Assembly (NCBI RefSeq): GCF_003710825.1
Contig: NZ_RHHQ01000020.1
Coordinates: forward strand, 111,141 to 175,140
Source of the DNA: Brevibacillus fluminis
GTDB taxonomy: Bacteria > Bacillota > Bacilli > Brevibacillales > Brevibacillaceae
Length of the DNA: 64,000 bases
Direction of reading: 5' to 3'
In this document: in pieces, positions 59,351 through 64,000 of the stretch
Numbering within the stretch: position 1 is the first letter of the stretch
Layout: the number at the start of each line of letters is the position of its first letter
Notes under the pieces: model-generated
The model's database searches: none
What the model was told of the DNA's origin: nothing
The model's input: the letters and a program-made list of their open reading frames with translations, nothing else
Position numbers and translations under genes: made by a program

Positions 59351-60748
59351 TTAGTGATGTGCAGTTGATTGCGACACAGCGCTCGTACCATTCGCGGCAA
59401 ACTCGCCAAGCTTGCGTATGACCTCACAGGTGCATGCAATCCCTTTCAAAAAATAATCGATCTTCATGTTTTCATTTGGCGCGTGATTCGCCTCGTCTGT
59501 ATTGGCATAAGGGACGATGACAGAAGGAACCCCCAATATTTTCGTCCAGACATAATCTGGCAAGCTGCCCCCAACGGACGGCAAAATAACCGGTTCCTGC
59601 TCAAATGCGCAGCGCACAGCGCCCACAATCTCCCGTACAACGTTCAAATCCGCGGCAGTCCGCGACGGAAGCATGCCACCTAACCTTTTGACCTCGATAT
59701 CAGCAGCGTGCTTTTGGACGTGCGCGCAAAACTTATGGAACACGTCATCAGGGTCTTGCTCGATGACGAGCCGCATGTCCATCTTGACGCACGCTGCGGA
59801 CGGGATAATCGTCTTCATGCCCTCCCCCGTATATCCGCTATGAAAACCGCAAATATTGAAGGTCGGCTCCATCGAGGTCAGACGATGAAACGATTCACCT
59901 TCCAACGGCAAAGCCAGATTGGGTGCTCCGACCTGCTCACGAATTTGATCCGGTTCGAACGGCAGCTGACCAAGGAGCTTTTTCTCCAGCTCCGTCGGCT
60001 CGACGATATGGTCATAGAACCCTTCGATCAAAACCCGGCCGTCTTCACCCCGCATTGTCCGCAGCAGCTCTATCAGCTTCCAGGCTGGATTAGGCGCGAT
60101 GTTACCGTAATTTCCGGAATGATGATCTCGATCCGCTCCTTTTGCAATCAGCTCCACGCTGAGTACTCCGCGGACACCAAGCAGGACGGATGGCGTCCCC
60201 CAATGCATCGGTCCATCCGCTGTATACACGAGATCACAGTGCAATAGCTCCTTGTTCGATTCCACGAATGATGCCAAATGAGGACTTCCGTTCTCCTCTT
60301 CGCCTTCCAAAATAAGTTTGACATTGATCGGCAGCTCCCCGGCGATATCCAGGTAGGTTTTGATCGCAAGAATTTGCGCCATTAATTGCCCCTTGTTGTC
60401 GCCTACCCCCCGGCAATAAATCCGCCCATCCCGAATCGTCGGTTCAAATGGCGGTGACAGCCATTCGTTAACTGGATCAGGCGGCTGGACATCATAGTGA
60501 CCGTATATCAGCAGCGTGAATGCCTGCGGGTCACAGATTCGTTCGCCGTATACGACCGGATGGCCATCGGTTTCAAGCAAGCGCGCTTCCAAACCGACCT
60601 CCTCCATCAATTCCCGCAGCATCTCCGCACATTCACGAATCCCGATGTTCAGCGTGCTAATGCTTGTTTGTCGCAAAACGCGAAACAATTGCTCCACATA
60701 CGACGCTTGTCGTTGCTCGATCATCTTTTTAAAAACGGATATCTCCAT
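59351..60748 (-). CDS. M20-family dipeptidase
   Basis: 465 residues. Metal and catalytic residues: YGHYDVQPPD (His and Asp), RGVGDNKGQL (bridging Asp), EGEEENGSP (catalytic Glu and ligand) and DANHAPNENM near the end (His). The lid domain (~190-330) is of the CNDP/PepV-like type. It cleaves dipeptides in the cytosol. First gene after the sigma-54 promoter, so uptake and cleavage are induced together. Confidence 0.9.
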   Translation of the reverse strand: MEISVFKKMIEQRQASYVEQLFRVLRQTSISTLNIGIRECAEMLRELMEEVGLEARLLETDGHPVVYGERICDPQAFTLLIYGHYDVQPPDPVNEWLSPPFEPTIRDGRIYCRGVGDNKGQLMAQILAIKTYLDIAGELPINVKLILEGEEENGSPHLASFVESNKELLHCDLVYTADGPMHWGTPSVLLGVRGVLSVELIAKGADRDHHSGNYGNIAPNPAWKLIELLRTMRGEDGRVLIEGFYDHIVEPTELEKKLLGQLPFEPDQIREQVGAPNLALPLEGESFHRLTSMEPTFNICGFHSGYTGEGMKTIIPSAACVKMDMRLVIEQDPDDVFHKFCAHVQKHAADIEVKRLGGMLPSRTAADLNVVREIVGAVRCAFEQEPVILPSVGGSLPDYVWTKILGVPSVIVPYANTDEANHAPNENMKIDYFLKGIACTCEVIRKLGEFAANGTSAVSQSTAHH

Positions 60749-60789
60749 GACGTACCCCCATTCACTTTCACGTGATCGCCTGAATGCTA

Positions 60790-60807
60790 TTGCAATTTTT
60801 CTGCCAA
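60790..60807 (-). promoter_or_regulatory. Sigma-54 (-24/-12) promoter of the peptide operon
   Basis: On the minus strand TTGGCAGAAAAATTGCAA: the GG and GC doublets are ten bases apart, matching TGGCAC-N5-TTGCW in all key positions. It lies 42 bp upstream of the dipeptidase start and faces away from a sigma-54 activator gene. Confidence 0.92.
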
Positions 60808-60818
60808 TTTACGCAAAT

Positions 60819-60983
60819 GGCGTATTTACTCGTTTTTTTCACTTTTGCCCAAGCGCTGCCTTGAAAACCAGCGAGCTCTTCACCCAAATACGCCCAAAAA
60901 CAGCCTTCCAACTGTCCGAAGATTCGGTTATAGTTAAGAGAATCGAGAAATACTACCAAAATACCAATCACCCAAATACACCC
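60819..60983. promoter_or_regulatory. Candidate upstream activator sites
   Basis: CACCCAAATACGCCC (60882-60896) recurs as CACCCAAATACACCC (60969-60983) 87 bp away. The core AAATACGCC appears inverted as GGCGTATTT (60819-60827) near the promoter. Position ~75-180 bp upstream of the -12 box suits binding of the activator; the last copy touches the activator's own ribosome site. Confidence 0.55.
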
Positions 60984-60997
60984 CAGGAGGAATGGGT

Positions 60998-63079
60998 ATG
61001 AACAGCTTGGTCCTGCTTACCGGCAGCACGATCACGAGAACCGTTCTGCATAGACAGTTGGAGGAAATCATCGGCGATTACGTGGGAATCACCAGCTTTT
61101 CCATCGAAGAAGGACTCCCCGAGAATCCGCTGGAAAACCAATTCATCGTGCTTTCCCATAAGCTTGCCGAGACCATCCCCTCCATCCAGCAATGCATTGG
61201 CCCTGGCTGCAAAGTCATTTCCGGAAAACGGATTATCAACTACGAAAACATCGACAAACTGCTGTGCTATCCAACCGGTACAAGCATCATGTTCATCAAC
61301 GATTCGTTGGAAACGTGCATGGAAACAATCGAATCGTTGCAGGAGCTTGGCATCAACCATCTTCATTACATTCCTTGCTACCCGGGCAACCTGCAGTTTC
61401 CTAAAGTCGATATCGCCGTCGCCCCAAGCAATTTCCACCAAATCCCGCCTTACGTCAAAGAAGTCATTCGCATCAATCCGCGCTTGCTGGATATTTCGAC
61501 GATCATCCAAATATTGGATCATTTTCATTTGACCGAGCCCGGTAATGTCGTTTCCCAGCGTTACATGCGAAAAATCATCCAGCTCAGCAAACGTCTGGTC
61601 GATGCCATGCAAAAGGCGAATGACTCTAACCACCATTTGCATCAAGTGCTCAATGGCGTCAACGACGGCATACTGTCGGTCAACAAAGCCGGCTACATCA
61701 CGGTTTTCAACGAAGAGCTCGGTCATCTGCTGAACGTCAAACCAGAGCGTGCGATTGGGAAAAAGCTCCTTCATGTGTTGGACAATCCAGAGCTTGTCGC
61801 ATTCATTCAAAACACGGACAAAGAAGAGGATCGCTGGTTTTCGCTTGGTCAAATCGAGGTCGTCGTCCATCGGTTCCAGCTCGACACAGACCAATCCTCC
61901 GTCGCCACATTCAAAAATGCGCGAAAAACAATCGAGTTGGAAAAAAGACTACAGCTCGAACTGCAAAAGAAAGGCTATATTGCAAAGCACACGATGGCTG
62001 ACATAGTCGGACAAAGCGGACCGCTCGTGGCAATAAAGGAAAAAACGATGAAGCTCGCCAAAACGGAGCTGCCCATATTGATTGAGGGCGAGAGCGGCAC
62101 CGGCAAGGAGCTGTTCGCCAGCGCTATCCACAACTGTTCGCAGCGGAGCAAAGGCCCTTTTCTTGCCGTCAACTTCAGCGCGATTTCGGAAGATTTGCTG
62201 GAAAGCGAGCTGTTCGGCTATGAGGATGGCGCGTTTACAGGGGCGAAAAAGGGTGGAAAAGTCGGGTTATTCGAACAGGCGAATGGAGGAACCATTTTCT
62301 TGGACGAGATCGGCGATACGAGCCTTAAACTCCAGGCACGACTCCTGCGTGTTTTGCAGGAAAAGGAAATCATGCGCATTGGCGGATCGAAAATCATCCC
62401 GATTGACGTCCGCATAGTCGCGGCAACCAACAAAGATTTGCTCACCATGATCAGCTTGGGGAAATTTCGGGAAGACTTGTATCATCGGCTCAAAGTGCTA
62501 TTTCTTCATCTTCCCGTTTTGCGGGAACGCTCAGATGACATCCCCCTACTGATCGAATCATTCATGAAAAGAAGCGGAGCGGAGCAAATACGCATTATGC
62601 CGGATGTGATCGAGCAACTGAAAGCCATGCCATGGTATGGCAATGTACGTGAATTGAAAAACACGATTGACTATATGCAGGCGGTGTGCGACGGAAATGT
62701 GATCCGCCTAAGCGACATACCCAATAAAAACAGTTTTCAGGAAAGCTTGCGCTCCGTACAATCTACACCGGCCGCGACCGAGTACTCTGCGCCCGCCTCT
62801 TTGCCTGCCCCCTTCACGTTTGAAGACGAAGAACTTTTGTCACTCCTCGATGCGCTGTATGCCATCCGTGAAAGCGGGCAAATCCCGAACCGCAAGCGTC
62901 TCGTGGACTTGAGCCAAACATGGCGCAAGCCTTTGACTGAGCAGCAAGTGCGATACAGGTTGAACTTGTTGGAGCAACGCGGGTATATTCAAAAAAACCG
63001 CGGGCGGATCGGCACGACGTTGACCCCCAGCGGTGTCGCCAAGATACTCGCGAATCGGGCGAAGAAGCCTGGCATGTAA
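60998..63079 (+). CDS. Sigma-54-dependent activator with PrpR_N-like sensor and PAS domain
   Basis: 693 residues. An N-terminal PrpR-type ligand domain (~1-185) is followed by a PAS domain (~205-310) and an AAA+ domain. The AAA+ part has Walker A GESGTGKE, the sigma-54 contact loop GAFTGA, Walker B GGTIFLDEIGD and RIVAATNKDL. A C-terminal winged-helix type domain (QVRYRLNLLEQRGYIQKNRG) replaces the usual Fis helix. ATG 60998 has AGGAGG seven bases upstream; ATG 60992 is too close. It should drive the divergent operon at 60748. Confidence 0.92.
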   Translation: MNSLVLLTGSTITRTVLHRQLEEIIGDYVGITSFSIEEGLPENPLENQFIVLSHKLAETIPSIQQCIGPGCKVISGKRIINYENIDKLLCYPTGTSIMFINDSLETCMETIESLQELGINHLHYIPCYPGNLQFPKVDIAVAPSNFHQIPPYVKEVIRINPRLLDISTIIQILDHFHLTEPGNVVSQRYMRKIIQLSKRLVDAMQKANDSNHHLHQVLNGVNDGILSVNKAGYITVFNEELGHLLNVKPERAIGKKLLHVLDNPELVAFIQNTDKEEDRWFSLGQIEVVVHRFQLDTDQSSVATFKNARKTIELEKRLQLELQKKGYIAKHTMADIVGQSGPLVAIKEKTMKLAKTELPILIEGESGTGKELFASAIHNCSQRSKGPFLAVNFSAISEDLLESELFGYEDGAFTGAKKGGKVGLFEQANGGTIFLDEIGDTSLKLQARLLRVLQEKEIMRIGGSKIIPIDVRIVAATNKDLLTMISLGKFREDLYHRLKVLFLHLPVLRERSDDIPLLIESFMKRSGAEQIRIMPDVIEQLKAMPWYGNVRELKNTIDYMQAVCDGNVIRLSDIPNKNSFQESLRSVQSTPAATEYSAPASLPAPFTFEDEELLSLLDALYAIRESGQIPNRKRLVDLSQTWRKPLTEQQVRYRLNLLEQRGYIQKNRGRIGTTLTPSGVAKILANRAKKPGM

Positions 63080-63149
63080 AGCATGCTGCTAAAAGCCACT
63101 CCATAGCCCCCAACTGATCATCATCACCAAAACGGAACAAACGCGAAAA

Positions 63150-63183
63150 AACCGTCTGCCTCCCCTCGGCAACGGTTTTCTTT
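63150..63183 (+). terminator. Terminator of the activator gene
   Basis: AAAACCGT and ACGGTTTT arms with an inner TGCC/GGCA pair, T-rich end. Confidence 0.78.
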
Positions 63184-63304
63184 CTTCATGAAAACATGAG
63201 CAATCTAGAGGAAAACAGCGAAAAACTGAGATTGACCCCCATGACTTTCGCTTTCATTTGCTTTTTTTACCAATGATTGTCGCTTTCATAAGCGAATAGC
63301 GACT

Positions 63305-63333
63305 TTGTGAAAAGAAAACGAAAAAGAGATAAT
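63305..63333 (+). promoter_or_regulatory. Promoter of the 40-residue gene
   Basis: TTGTGA 63305-63310, a 17-bp spacer and GATAAT 63328-63333. The inverted repeat GTCGCT...AGCGAC ends right at the -35 box, so repression there is plausible. Confidence 0.55.
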
Positions 63334-63382
63334 AAAGGTGCAGCAAATACACGTAACATCTTATATCAGGAGGTATTTTCAC

Positions 63383-63505
63383 ATGTTGAAGTTATTGAAA
63401 TCTGTTATCGAGTCGTTAGAGGTTCTAGATAAAGCTTATCAAGCAGGTGAAAGAAAACGCGAACTGACCTTTGCAGAAATGTTCAAGAAAGTAGCAGCCA
63501 AATAA
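63383..63505 (+). CDS. 40-residue helical micro-protein, unknown function
   Basis: Begins MLKLLKSVIESLEVLDKAYQ and continues AGERKRELTFAEMFKKVAAK. A perfect AGGAGG lies eight bases before ATG. Highly charged, helical, no membrane segment. Own promoter upstream and a terminator hairpin 40 bp downstream. Family not recognised. Confidence 0.65.
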   Translation: MLKLLKSVIESLEVLDKAYQAGERKRELTFAEMFKKVAAK

Positions 63506-63521
63506 ATAGAGAGGTGATTTG

Positions 63522-63545
63522 ATGCACGTAGATTGCAAAGTATGA
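63522..63545 (+). CDS. Seven-codon micro-ORF (MHVDCKV)
   Basis: ATG follows GAGAGGTGATTT, and the TGA stop overlaps the first base pairs of the next hairpin. It could be a tiny peptide or a leader controlling that hairpin. Support is only the ribosome site and position. Confidence 0.3.
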   Translation: MHVDCKV

Positions 63546-63588
63546 TCCCCTGGTCATTTCCAACATGGAATGAGCAGGGGATCTTTTT
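63544..63588 (+). terminator. Terminator of the micro-gene transcript
   Basis: GATCCCCTG and CAGGGGATC perfect arms with an inner TTCC/GGAA pair, then TTTTTG. Confidence 0.88.
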
Positions 63589-63716
63589 GTTTGCTTAGAC
63601 GTTTGATTCGTCAACCGCCCATTTTCATCAATTTTTGATGGCAATAGGCATCCGTACAATCTCGAAAAGAGTTACCTCATACAATACATCAAATGCTAAG
63701 CAAGGAGGAATGAGTA

Positions 63717-63809
63717 ATGGGCGGTAGCATTTTCGGGTTCGAAAATGGCTTTATTTTGATTTTGGTGTTGTTTATTTTGCTTGTAATTGTTGGCGAAGCA
63801 GATTGCTAA
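63717..63809 (+). CDS. yjcZ: YjcZ-family sporulation micro-protein
   Basis: 30 residues: MGGSIFGFENGFILILVLFI and LLVIVGEADC. A Gly/Phe-rich head followed by a single hydrophobic helix (FILILVLFILLVIVG) is the hallmark of the YjcZ family of small spore-associated membrane proteins (usual ending VGA-C). GGAGG lies nine bases before ATG. Confidence 0.88.
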   Translation: MGGSIFGFENGFILILVLFILLVIVGEADC

Positions 63810-63826
63810 ACATTTAATAAAACGTT

Positions 63827-63860
63827 GACATCTTACAGATGAGTAGGGTGTCTTTTTTTT
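63827..63860 (+). terminator. Terminator of yjcZ
   Basis: GACATCTTAC and GTAGGGTGTC pair through several G-T wobbles, then T8. Confidence 0.65.
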
Positions 63861-63872
63861 ATGGTTAATTAA

Positions 63873-64000
63873 GGGTCTGTCAAGAATTTTGTGTAAACCA
63901 ACTCAACCAGTTGTATGAGAAGGTTTCATCCCCTATTCGAAAAATCTTTCTCCAGCCAATAGAGTCAAGGGCGTAAGGCAAAGCGAACCCTTGACTCTAT
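63873..64000. mobile_element. Probable end of an IS256-family insertion sequence (cut by window edge)
   Basis: GGGTCTGTCAAGAATTTTGT and the following GTAAACC match the style of IS256-family ends. A 13-bp perfect inverted repeat (63959-63971 with 63988-64000, arms ATAGAGTCAAGGG/CCCTTGACTCTAT) follows and could end the transposase transcript. No transposase codons are visible within the window, so the call is tentative. Confidence 0.45.

Larger units (their letters stand above)
63080..63382. other. Intergenic region with promoter-like repeats
   Basis: Holds a terminator (63150-63183), a repeated motif TCGCTTTCAT (in 63245-63295) and an inverted GTCGCT/AGCGAC pair around 63281-63304. A promoter follows at 63305. 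No gene seen. Confidence 0.5.

Noticed and set aside
60968..61894. Minus-strand open frame (~308 codons) opposite the sigma-54 activator N-terminus
   Set aside because: The plus-strand frame has a perfect ribosome site and known domains; the antisense frame would block the sigma-54 promoter region and has no motif.
1..64000. CRISPR array, tRNA or rRNA genes
   Set aside because: No regularly spaced repeats, no cloverleaf with CCA context and no rRNA motifs were seen on either strand.

Overview
The window looks like the chromosome of a low-to-middle GC, endospore-forming Firmicute, most like Brevibacillus or a close relative in the Bacillales. Evidence: strong GGAGG-type ribosome sites, two T-box leaders (in front of proS and ileS), a KimA-type potassium importer, a YthAB-type bd oxidase, a CstR sulfur regulon, and a YjcZ-family sporulation micro-protein. 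The genus is inferred. No rRNA, tRNA or CRISPR array was found.

Layout. 1-360: 3' end of a 3D-domain wall protein. 393-5160: a disrupted trmO gene whose 5' and 3' ends lie about 4.5 kb apart. Between them is an AT-richer mosaic: two inverted pieces of one Tn3-family transposase gene, a serine hydrolase of the beta-lactamase superfamily, an erythromycin-esterase-family lipoprotein, a Tn3-like terminal repeat and a scrap of an AHSA1 gene. 5219-8735: heterodimeric ABC exporter. 8842-10627: T-box and proS. 10680-15063: kimA, a LysE-type exporter and a peptide-binding lipoprotein. 15301-16810: MarR regulator with nitroreductase and quinol monooxygenase. 16902-20221: tatA, a GNAT-like protein with an MCP-type receptor, then a c-di-GMP-I riboswitch and terminator in front of a 106-residue protein of unknown function. 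20218-25725: alpha/beta hydrolase with WYL regulator, small export protein, DinB protein, a HEPN-like protein, and a tyrosine phosphatase facing a TetR gene across two matching operators. 25941-28443: small membrane protein plus bd oxidase subunits I and II. 28524-33564: dipeptide epimerase, LysR, Crp/Fnr with two half-size DMT transporters, HD hydrolase, YbaK. 33629-37167: ileS (IleRS2 type) with a T-box. 37295-42894: binding protein with amidohydrolase, then PadR, a pentapeptide-repeat protein and a DHA2 exporter.

43609-48138 is a sulfide/persulfide detoxification regulon: three rhodanese units, two TusA units, an MBL persulfide dioxygenase-rhodanese, TauE, DsrE and CstR. Two identical ATACCC-N4-GGGTAT palindromes sit in front of its two transcription units. 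48290-50171 holds an SDR and a second-type lgt. 50346-60748 is one sigma-54-type operon: M20 dipeptidase, binding protein, two permeases, two ATPases, an amidohydrolase and an S9 peptidase. It has a canonical -24/-12 promoter and a divergent PrpR/PAS/AAA+ activator (60998-63079). The window ends with two micro-genes and what looks like the tip of an IS256-family element.

New-looking items worth following up: the trmO/Tn3 antibiotic-hydrolase island, the c-di-GMP-controlled small protein, the double 26-bp TetR operator, a four-copy hairpin repeat family, the PadR-pentapeptide-exporter operon, and the micro-ORFs.
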